From Pieris napi (lineage: Eukaryota; Arthropoda; Insecta; Lepidoptera; Pieridae), in the NCBI RefSeq assembly GCF_905475465.1, contig NC_062244.1:9746501-9810500 (forward strand): 64,000 nucleotides of DNA, written 5' to 3'. Positions 46,801-58,800 of this stretch are shown here, piece after piece (positions within the stretch are counted from its first letter, which is position 1; every line of letters starts with the position of its first letter). The position numbers were made by a program, and so were the translations under genes. The notes beneath the pieces were generated by a model that saw only the letters and a list, made by a program, of their open reading frames with translations, did no database searches and had not been told where the DNA came from.

Positions 46801-49800
46801 TAACAAAGCACTGTAGGTGAAAGCAACCATAACATCCATTGTACTATTACCACTAGGGCGATTCATGTAGCACTAATACAAATTTACACAAGCTATTCTA
46901 TAGTTTTTAGGATAGTAAAGCATAGATTTTTCAAACAAATGGTGAATTACATGGAGCAATGCTCAAGTTATTATATTACCTACCTTAGGTAAATTGCATA
47001 AAAAAACGTTAAACGATAAAAGAAAAAGTACCTCTTCCAGATGGTCATGAGTGTAAAAGAACAGGTTCTTTTTCATTCCTCGGATTTTAGGAAAATTTTC
47101 AACAGACGGATGATTTTGTAGGTCAGGGTAGATATGAGGCGATATCAGGGCAGCAAACTCTGGCCGCATACGATGTTGGACCGCCAACCGGCGGCTGTGT
47201 ATTTTGTTGTTGATCATACGTTCAAACAACGACACTTCAATGTTGTAATGCCTAGCCAACTCCATATGGGCTGCAGAAGGCCTTAACTGCTGTTGATCAC
47301 CTGGTAACAACGTTAAACGACATAAAAACAACCAAGCTATCACACATTTCAGCGACTTTTATTGTTGAATCAAATAAAGAAGCGGAATGGTCATATTAAG
47401 ATATACATTCAACGGCGTTCATTTTCTATTGGATATAATTGGCCTGGGCCATTTGGCTTATTTTATACTTATTGAAGTTATACTTCTTTTGGCGCGTTAG
47501 GGAAAATGATGAGAGTAAATTTTTTCTATTGTTAGCGTCATTTTTTCTACAAACGTAGAATAAGGCGAAAGATAAAAGAATTAAAAGATATTTATCTTGT
47601 TACGCCAAAGAAGTACTCGTATAGCTACTAACGCGCGTACTTAAGTACACACACATTTTTGAAGTTATACTTATTTAGGCACGTTATGAAAAATTGATGA
47701 GAGTGAAATTTTACGATGCGCGCGCACCGTGACACAAAATTAACAGAATGAAGTTGCCCACGGAAGATGCTACGGCATTGGACATAATTTAAAAACAACA
47801 TTCGAATAATAATAGAATTTATGTTACAAATGTAGGAGATTAATAATAAATATTTATTTAAAGAAAAACGCTTTTTACCGGATTAAAGTTATGTATTATT
47901 ATAAATTTACAACTATTTGACATAATTTTAAATTTATCCGATGTTTCGCGTGCTTTACAGCGCGTAAAAAGCGTTTTTCTTTAAATGTGTAATAAGAGTT
48001 ATGTTAATCAAAGACAATAAATATTTATTTATTTAATTTTTCAAATGTAAACTGAACTCTATTGACTATAATGACTCCTTTTCCAGTCTTTCATTATTTA
48101 ATTGTAATTAATTAATTGCATGCAATCAAAAACTATTTTTAATAATGCCAAAGAAGTATAACTTCTTACGCGCGTACATAAGTACACGCACCCTTTTTTT
48201 AAATTAAAATATGTCATATGAAAGTAAAACCCAGTCTCACCAATCAGAATAACATGTTGACAATTCTTATGAAGCGTTGTAATTATGTGTTGTTCCAATA
48301 CTTCAGCAGCCTCTTCAATAATAACTAAAAACACAAAATATTATATCTTTATAAATAAAAATGAATGGTAAAATATATTGCTAAGCGCACTCGAAGACGT
48401 CTGGACCAATTCGAGTATTCCTTGAACTCTGAAGCAGGTTTGTGAAAGGAAAAAAACTAAAAACACGCTTTTAAAGCACATCAAACTAAAAAGTGAAAAA
48501 TAATTCCTAATTTAGGCTGAAAATGGTAATGAACAAACAATACTGGTATTATTGTGAAAAAGCGTGGGTTGCTCGATAGACGAAAAATATGGCACAGAGC
48601 GCCCCAACGCTTTTAATACTAAAAATATCGGAAGGCCGGATTGCGCTTTTCCACTATATCCGATCCGACAATAATCGATACTTGTATATTTATCATGCAA
48701 CACTTATATTAACTAAAACCCATATACTTCATTTTATTAATAAAACGTTCTAAATTCTGAATATTTTATTGCCCTGGCACGTTTATTACTTTTTTATATT
48801 GTCTATCTTTAAATATTATAATGTAACGTTTGTCTGACCGGAGCAGTGGAGAAACGGCCTATGGGGTAGCATAGTAAAATGTTTTATAAAAATCATAAGG
48901 CGAAACGAAGTTTGCGGGGGCAGCTAGTTGTCAATATAATCAACGTAATATTATTATTTATTGAGTGATAAATGACTGAAAATGATTTTAAATCTAACAT
49001 AGATTTTTGTAATCCAATCCATTTAGATAATAATCAAACGCTATATTATGGAAAATAGTGCATACCAATTGGTGGCGCCAATTCCTTGATCATTTTTTGT
49101 AACCTCGCAGCACCAGTGGTAGTCATACCTACAACCTTTTCCATTTTGATGCTATCTATGTCCAAAATCATTCTAGCTTCGTCATATTCCACTTTAGCTG
49201 CTAATGCGTTATCCTGTTGAACGTAAAAATACTGTTAAACGCCGTGATGGGTTTTACAATAAAATGTGTGATAAATCTTGAGATCCTGAAGAACCATAGT
49301 TTTTGTTACTCTCGCGTTTTCGATATATTGAGTTCTGTGGTATATTTAAATCTACATGGAACCAACAACAGAGCTGGTTCGGCTTGTAAAGCGGCTGAAA
49401 AGGCTAAAGCATGTAAATACAGGGGTCTAGTCTCGGAATATGATTTTGAATAAAACACTATTTTGACCGGATTGAAGTTATGTATTATTATAAATTTACA
49501 ACTATTTAACATAATTTTAAATTTATCCGACGTTTCGCGTGCTTTACAGCGTGCGTGGTCACGGTGACTGAAGACAAAAGATGTTGAATATCAAAAAGGA
49601 TCACAGCTGCAGAGAAAGTTACATTATCTGTATTTATTTCCCCGGAGTTGGTATCGACTAAAAGATGGAGGGTTTAAATAGTTGTAAATTTATAATAATA
49701 CATAACTTCAATCCGGTCAAAATAGTGTTTTATTTAAATGAGTAAAAGTTATGTCAATCAAAGACAATACAATATGATTTTGTCCATTCGGTGTCGAGGC

Positions 49801-52800
49801 CCTTAGTCCGTGGGGTCCTAGCGCTATAAGACTTTTTAAGGAAATAGCAAAAAGGTTAGTCGATATCACAGGAGACCGAAGAGCCGGCAGCTACCTCGGA
49901 CAAAGAATTTGTCTAGCTATTCAAAAGGGGAACGCTGCCAGTATCTTCGCAACCTTGACTCCTTTTAATAATGTATTTTAGTTATTATATTTTAAGGTTA
50001 CTTATTGTTTTTTTGTTATATTTATAATGATCTCTTAATATGTTATACCATAAAACTTAAGGTCTAATAATGTGATATTTTAAGTTTTAACACTACAAAT
50101 ACTACTCGTATTATATATTCTATGTAATTTATCTAAGAATTGTATTACAGTATCACAGTGTATTAGTTGTATTGCAACGAAACAAAACTCGAGGTTAAAC
50201 AACATATTATATCAATGAGTTTTGCTTATATCTCACTATTTATACCAATTTAAGTGCAAGATTACACCAAATGCTAGGTGGTTTTAGGGATCTACGAGTA
50301 TTTGAATAAGTCCAATACAATAATTTGACAAGCCCAATATTGCTTATGGTAGGGGAGCCCAAGAGGGGATTTCGGGATTTACTAAAGCGCGGCAGATTAA
50401 TATATAGGGGGATACCTTGTACCCGGTTAAGTACCTCCACAAAATATGAGGCCCATATATAAGGCCGCCCGTGAAGGAGACAGGATCAGATTAGTAAAAA
50501 AAAATTGACCATCAGAAATTCCCGAGCGCGTCAGATTAAGGTAGGGTGAGTTAATTACATCCTAAAAAGTGTATATTCCACTAAACTGACAATTTGAGAG
50601 TGACGGAAAAAAAGGGGAGGGCAACAAAGTTGTAAAAAAAAACCGTCATCTCGACATTCTCGAGCGTAGGTAATTTTTTTTTATTTTGAAGGAAATAATT
50701 CAAGAATAATGAAAAATATATAATCTGACGATTTCCGCAAGCCGAAATAACAAAAAATCGTCGATAAAGTTAAATGCGTGCAGCTGCGTGATGCCTACAT
50801 TTCCTTTAACCGATCGGAATCTACTAAACGGCGTTCTAAATATTTCCCTCAAAATTACATTTCCGGTGAATTTGAACCGATTCGGACCGATAGATTTTGA
50901 GAAATTTTGAAAAATCTTAAAAAAATAAGATTTTTTTTTTTTTGAAAGTGGTTTCTTTATTGATCAACTTCAAAAACTAATCCGCCTTTGAGCTTGAAAA
51001 ACCACGTCGATCGCCACCAAGCTCGTCAAAAGCGGTTGATTAGTTCGAGAGATATCGGGAACGAAAGAAACCCGAAAAAGTGTTTTTTCGGGATTACTCT
51101 GAAATTTGTGGTTCTATCAATTAAAATTGCAAAATTACTTATGATGATGATAAAACTGCGTCGAATGCCGCCAACCGCGTGAAAATTGCTTGATCCATTC
51201 AAAAGTTATTGCGTCTTGAAAATTCCAAAAATAGTGTTCTATGAAAATTCTATCACACTTTCGGGCTGGGAGAGCTCAAATGCATAGACATGTTATTTCT
51301 TTGAACTCAGCGAGCTCAAAATATCAATTTTAAGCGCCCAGGAAGATCAGGCGAATCCCTCTAGATAATCGTCAGATTATGAGACAGTACGTTTAGAACA
51401 TAAAGATGAACCACATATATCTTAATCTGACGCGCTTGAGTATTTCAAAATTGCGATTTTTTTTTGCATATTATGAAAATGGCCGTGGGTTTGCGTCCCA
51501 TCGAAATCGTCAGATTACTGAATGAGAGCTTTTTTTTGGTGCACTTAACACTCCCTTAGAAAATCTGACGCGCTCGATATTTTTTTTTTTTTCATTTTCA
51601 ACCCTTATATATAACCACCCGCATCATGCAAACGATCAGATTAACATACGTACATTATTAAAAATACGTAGGGCATAGATGCTATCAATATCTGACGCGC
51701 TCGAGGATGTCCATGCAACAGTTTTTTTTTACATATTTAACTATCTATAGCCGCTTCCCCCACCGATGAAAAGGAATTTATCATATAACATTTTTTTCTT
51801 CTTTTTATCTAAGCTTTGCATCACAATAGGTCTCTACGACGCTCGAGTAAATCCCCATTTAGCATCGCGGGCTCCCCTACCATTAAGAACAAAAAGTTGA
51901 CATTCAAGATAATTTTTTTATTAATAATAAAAACGCAAAGTAATAGGGAGAGATTTACGTGCAGTGCAAGTGATACAAAATGAGTTGTGAAGCAATTCAT
52001 GCAGGGAGCTGGCATTTTTGCAAAGATTGATTTACCTGCAAAGTCGAAACATTTTCTAGTAATTTAATTTTTAAATCGGCAACCCATTGAAAATATAATT
52101 TCCAACGATTATAAATTGGCATTTTTGATGGATTACCGCAAGCCACCTTACTATCCGCATCTTCATCTTGTTCCCAACGAGACTTCATTTCCTAAAAATA
52201 TTGATCACTATTGTTAATACGTAGAAATATTAAATCTAAGATCTGAATACAATCCACATTATAAGTAGTTTTTAATAAATAGTAAGTTTATCAAGAAAAA
52301 CTACAGCGGCAATAAGAAAATTATTATTATAATATACATATACTCAGTCTAAATTCTTTATAACGAATTTCAAGGGACCGAGCATTTTTCTTAGTTTGGT
52401 ATAGAGAGTTTTCGTTATAGAGAAACAACACCAAATTTAACCAACACGAGACCAAAATTTCCTACAGGAAATGTAATCTAAGGATAATGGCACACGTGTT
52501 AATGCAATCAACAATAACAAAGGCGAGACGGCTGTTTATGACCTCAGGTGCCTAATTTTAGAAATTTCGGCACTTCAATCAGTTTCGTAATCTGATTATT
52601 AAAAACAATTACACTCTAAATATGAAAATATTTCTTCGTAATAGACTGGCTGTTATAAAGAGTGTATTAATGTATAGGTTCTGTGTTAAACCAACCAAAT
52701 TATATCCTTTTTACATTATATGGAATGACGTTATAAAGAGCTTACACTGCATTATTATTGTTATTACGGACAACTTACTTTAAATACTTCTATCAATGTC

Positions 52801-55800
52801 AACACTTGACATATTATACGGTAATCGCCGTTACTAGTTATCAATTTAATGACACGTTCGTATTCATCTTTTAGGGAAAACACACAAATGTTGCTGACAC
52901 ACGCATCCTCTATAGCGAATTCATCGAAATCATTATCGTGTATGGTTCGGTGATCATTTTCCGTATTAGAACAGAAGGCATTTAATTCATTTTGCAAGAA
53001 TTGAATATCAGGTCTTGGCATATTGTAATCAATTTTTATATTTTCAAATAACCAATCAACTAGACAGAAGGTTGTAACCGTATCTTGCGAGTACCTCTCG
53101 CGGATGTAGCCACATACAACTTTGCTCTCTTGAACCAAACTCAAAGTATGAATATTGGTAATACCGCTATCCAATGATATAATATTATTTTGCAACTGTT
53201 TTAAGTGAAGAATTGCTTCTTTTAATTTATCCTTTTTTTCATAATAGAGTGAATTATAGTCTGAGTATTTATTTTGGCTTCGAACGTTATTAAGATTGTA
53301 TGGCTTCATTATCTCTAAACGCGACTGCCCACCAATTCGCACTAAAGAAGTCGTTATATTTAAAATCGCTTCTAAAAATTGATCAAGGGCGTGATTTGTG
53401 TAGCATACTATGAGTAAAAGACAGCCCCTATGCTTTATATTTTGCAACAAGTACTCTGCTACTTTTACTCCCATGTAAGTTTTTCCCGTGCCTGGTGGAC
53501 CTTGTATTACAGCAAATTCGTGAGTTAGCGCCAATTTAAACGCTTCATATTGACTGTCATTTAGGCCGGTTTCTTCAGCAGTTGGTAAAATGTTACCAAT
53601 GTTTTTATTCTCAAAGAATTGCGGAGGCTTTGTCGATGCCTGAAACAAAAAATATTATGTCTTTTGTAAGTGATGAAGCACAGTATGAAATGTACGCTAA
53701 CAACTCTTATACACAGGGAACATTTACGTTTTCGCCCTGTTAGATCTTGGTACCTGATGGCAAATCATCAATACAATAACCAACCAACCAACCAACCAAT
53801 AACCAACTGAATTAAACAACAAGGACGACGAGGACGGAACTCCTATGAGTAAAATAATGTTAACGAGTTTAAGTATTCTAACATTAGTCAAGTTACATAT
53901 AATACTTACTTAATAATTACTTAATATATATAAATTACGTGTCACGTTGTTTGTCCGCTATGGACTCACTAAACTACCGAACCGATTTCAGTCAAATTTG
54001 CACACCGTGTGCAGTTTGATCTAACTTAAAAGATAAGATAGCTTACATCTCAATTTATACCCGCAATATTATTTTATTGCAAAATATTTGTTTTTTATTT
54101 GATAGTCACAATTCTAACAGATGGCGCTGTGTTGAAAGTACCAACGTTTCAAACAAGCTACAATTTAATGGCATTACCACCAAAAAAGCATCGTGGTCCC
54201 CATGACTGGTGTCCTCCTACCGTTTCCCTTGAATAGGTTACTACTATTGTAATATAACTAAAACCTTGGCCACAGCAACGCTTGGCCGGTAGTATATATA
54301 TATACATATATATACTAGCAGACCGGCCTACTAGTTACTACTAATATATATATATATTAGTCAATAATTAGGAGCGCAAACCGAATGTTAGCTATTATCA
54401 CACTTGAAGCCAACATGAGCCCTTTAAATAGAGAGTAATAAAACATTCTCGTTTCCGATATTATCCAATAGGTCGACTACACTTATATTCTTTATATGTA
54501 ACATAAGTGTCACTTAGATTTAAGAACCTTTCAATAATTCAAGTAAGTTTTTGTTAAACCAGCGTCGCAACCCCTAATGTAATGTTAGTTAAAAGCTCAT
54601 GTTTTAAACGATTAAAGCGAGTCAACACCCAGCTTCAAAGTTTCATTTAACATATATTTGAACATCCCTACAACAGAATTTTGACATATTTCATGGTTCT
54701 CTGGTCTCAGCTAAGAGTAGAATTAGGACACAGTACCGATAATTTCATTTCTTGGTTCAAAAAGTTTAATTCATTTTATAGTTGGTTCTTTGTATTAACA
54801 CTGTTTATTGTATCTACTTCATTTCGCTGGTGATGTCCACATGTTATAGGGACGGCACCGCTTTTAATATTTTTGTATGTATGTCAATTTATATCATGTG
54901 TTTGTCCTAATTTTGAAGTAATAATAAATAAAAAAAACCATACGCCAACTTTACTCGAGCTTAAAATATAATACATTATAACGTTCGGCCTTTCATGAAC
55001 CAAAATAATCCGATAGTGCTGTGTCCACTTCTATAACGACGTCGGATGACTGCCACAATAAAGAAAAGCCGTACCTCAACATCCACAATGTATTTCTTCA
55101 TCGTCAAGTGTTGAGGAAATGATTGATCTTGCAAAACTTTTAGTACGTGATAATAGGGCTCAAAGTAAACATCACTTTCAATCATTATATATTGTTCATC
55201 TTTATTAATATCAAGGCTCTTTCTCTCGGTTATTAAACTAACTGGAATCTGAAATTAATTTGTTATCGATAAATGTTCGGGTTAATATTATGCTTTTGTT
55301 TATGGGATAGGAGACAAACGAAACGAGACTTTATTTAAAGTAATAACCGCCGCCCATGGTCACCTGCAACGCCGAGGTCTAGCGGGTGTGTAGCCGACCA
55401 TTCAGGGAATGGTATGGTACGCTGTTTCGGAAATACCTCTACTAAGGGGCCGTTCAAGTATTACGTCAGCAGATTTACTGCAATTTACCCCAATTGTCAG
55501 GAAAAGTAAGCAAAACTCTCAAAATGTTTAAAAAAAAGTAAATAATTACTGTCGACGTAATCACCAAATAAGAAAATCAAAGAACCCCCCCTTCCCCTCC
55601 CCACTATAGTGCTTAAGTAATACTTGAACGACCCCTAACTGAATATTTAAAACTGTATTGTTTGTGAATTACACAGCACAAAAGGTGAAGACTGCAATGG
55701 TGACGAAATAAATTAGGTTGTAAACCAGCTATCATTAAGGCGTGATTTAAACCTTAATAAATAGGCTTTTAACATATTCAAGATGTGGGAGGTACTAGTA

Positions 55801-58800
55801 AAACAGTTTGTCAGAAATATCTATTTTATTTTTACCACAGCGGCATTGGGTAGTTTTTAAAATGGGTAGATGGTTAAGGTGGGAACTGACCAATGTTACG
55901 AAGTGTAATGTAACATGTAATGTAATGTTGTACAGCGAGCATTCGTGCAGTCAGTACGTCGTGTTACGTTGTTTTTCCCCGTAACACGACGTACTGACTG
56001 CACGGAATACTCGCTGTGTAACATTACATTACATGTTACATTACACCTCGTAACGTTGGTCAGTTCCCACCTTTAGAAATGACTAGTTCAAGCGTAAGAA
56101 GTTAACTAGACTTAAGGTGGGAACTGACCAAAGTTACGAGGTGTAATGTAGCATTCGCATCGAGCGTGTTACGCATCGATCATGTTACGCTGTGTTCTAA
56201 AATCGGCTCGTCAAAACTATGTGCTCCACTTTCGCCGCCAGTGTTCACGAGATGTGATAGTGATAATGTTGATATCTTTCATTCTATTTAATTATTGTTT
56301 CATCCAAATTAAGAAGAAGAAAAAATGTTACTGGACATAAAACTTATTTAAAAACACAGGCGTATGAGGTGGTTTGTTATTGATTGCAATATTAAAAACC
56401 AAATGATTACTGGACAATATAAAAACTTTGTACGCATGTCTCGATTTTGAAGAACTGTTGAATTTAATTGGACTAAAAGTACTTAAAAAAGACACAATTT
56501 ATAGAAAATCATAATCATTGTAACAGTCAAAGGATTCGCCAAAAAACCGACAGCCGGGTGGAGCACTCAAAGCGAGCAACGAGCGGCTCGTTGCTCGCTG
56601 GTTTCCCCGTAACACGACGTACTGACTGCACGAATGCTCGCTGTGTAAAGGTGGGAACTGACCAACGTTACGAGGTGTAATGTAACATGTAATGTAATGT
56701 TACACAGCGAGTATTCCGTGCAGTCAGTACGTCGTGTTACGGGGAAAAACAACGTAACACGACGTACTGACTGCACGAATGCTCGCTGTACAACATTACA
56801 TTACATGTTACATTACACTTCGTAACATTGGTCAGTTCCCACCTTAACATTACATTACATGTTACATTACACCTCGAACGTTGGTCAGTTCCCACCTTTA
56901 AATGAGCACTTTTCATTATGACGGATTGTTTTTATAACTTTTTTGTGTTTTTCTAGAATAAAGCCAGGCCATGGGCTTAGTTTTGATGATAAGATTGTTG
57001 CTAATATTATTACTAAAACGGTGACAGATATTTTCATTACATTGCGTCATTTATTCATGTAAGTCACTTAATGTACACTTGTGTACATGACATGTGAAGT
57101 GACAGAAGTAGTTCAGAAAGTCAGAAACAAATTACATCATCCTCAGCACATGTTAAAAAAGTTAAGTATTGTAGTTAAATACAGAATAAGAAATGTACGT
57201 GTATATGTTAACAAATTATATTTATAAATACATGTACTCACTTTTCCTTTTGAAAGATATTTTGGCTCACGGTCTGCTATGGTACCTACGATAAAGCTCT
57301 TGCAATTATCTTTGCTTAGGAGTATCAACGCACCGTACAGGAATCGTTTATTGTATTCCCATTTAATATTCATAAAGCTCCTTTTTGTGTGTCTGTCAAC
57401 CTCAATAATGTTGCCAAAATTAACCGTAGACACGTAAGGTTCAGCAAAATGCACGTTTCGAAATAACCTGCAATAAAATAGTAAGATTAATGTTACGGAG
57501 AAGAACTCGCCCTCCAAAAAGGAAACGCGTATTTGAGGCTAATAACGAATAACGACATATAAGTCGATAGCTGTCTTCTATGATGTAGTTATGAAAACGA
57601 ACGAGGAGGCAAAGACTGCTCCAGAATCCGAGAAACATTTTTCCAATCTTGGAAAATTGGAATTCGCGTGATGGAAGGATTGCGTGATAGCATTTCTTCA
57701 TGCTAAAAAGTTTGTAGTTTTAGGCTCAGGTATGCGCAATTAATACCGCTCAAATAATTTATGTTTTTGTGTATAGAAAACACTTATAACTAATATATAA
57801 TAAATAAAAAGCCTTTTTATTTTTTGCAAAAGACCAAAGTAAACCAAATCCTATGTTTTTAAGATTTTTTTTTACCTTATATTGTCGTAGTGCCTCCTGT
57901 TGGGATCTTTTCGAAATTGCTCTGAAAATGTGAAAATCGCAAGTTAACAAAAAATTATAATTCTATATATAAATAAATACTATATAAATAACCTTAAAGA
58001 AAAACGTATATGTAAATAGGATTAAGCGATTACAACCTGTACTCACATACAATTATCCAAATCTGTATTTACTTGATGTAATAATGGACGAACGACTGTG
58101 TACCCAGACACAGTTACTCTTTATTTAATTACCTCTATAGTCGCATAGAATACAATATTAAAAGCTCATTGACATGACTACAGAAGAAATCTGTACTACC
58201 AATATGAATATATTACTAACGAATACTACTACTAATTCAAATACTATACTATTAATTTAATGAATTTAAAAAAGCTATATTTAATTTAAAAATATTTAAA
58301 CGATAAGGGAGTGTTCAAGTATTACGTAACGCAATTTTTGAAGATTATTGACCCCCCCTACAATTTTTCAGTACCCAAGTACTCAAGTATAGTAAAACGT
58401 TTCGTGACCACCTTGTGCCTCTTTAGTTACTATTATGTGGTGTAAGTCGTAAATAAGATTAACAATAAAGCGTAATTGAATCCCCGTCCCGCATCGTAAC
58501 GTTTTACAAAAGGAAAAAAACGCGTTACGTAATACTTGAACGCTCCCTAACTACAGGAGTTCTTCTTCGACTGTCGTAACATTCTCTAAAATATTTTGGT
58601 ACTTACGTATGCCTTCTCGTATTGGCCCAAAGCAATCTTCTCTTAGCAATCGAAACTGTACGTCTAAATAGTGATCTACATCACTATAGGCTCCCTTTAC
58701 TATGTTAGGACGTAGAAATGGCTGTGTTTCTAATAAATCTTCTTCAGTTGGTAACAAAGAGAGTTGTCTAAATGATGTCGGTGGTTCTCCTACGCAGATA

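Noticed and set aside
50470..51720. Endogenous viral insertion as the source of the CGTCAGATTA region
   Set aside because: No viral coding sequence in any frame; left as unclassified.
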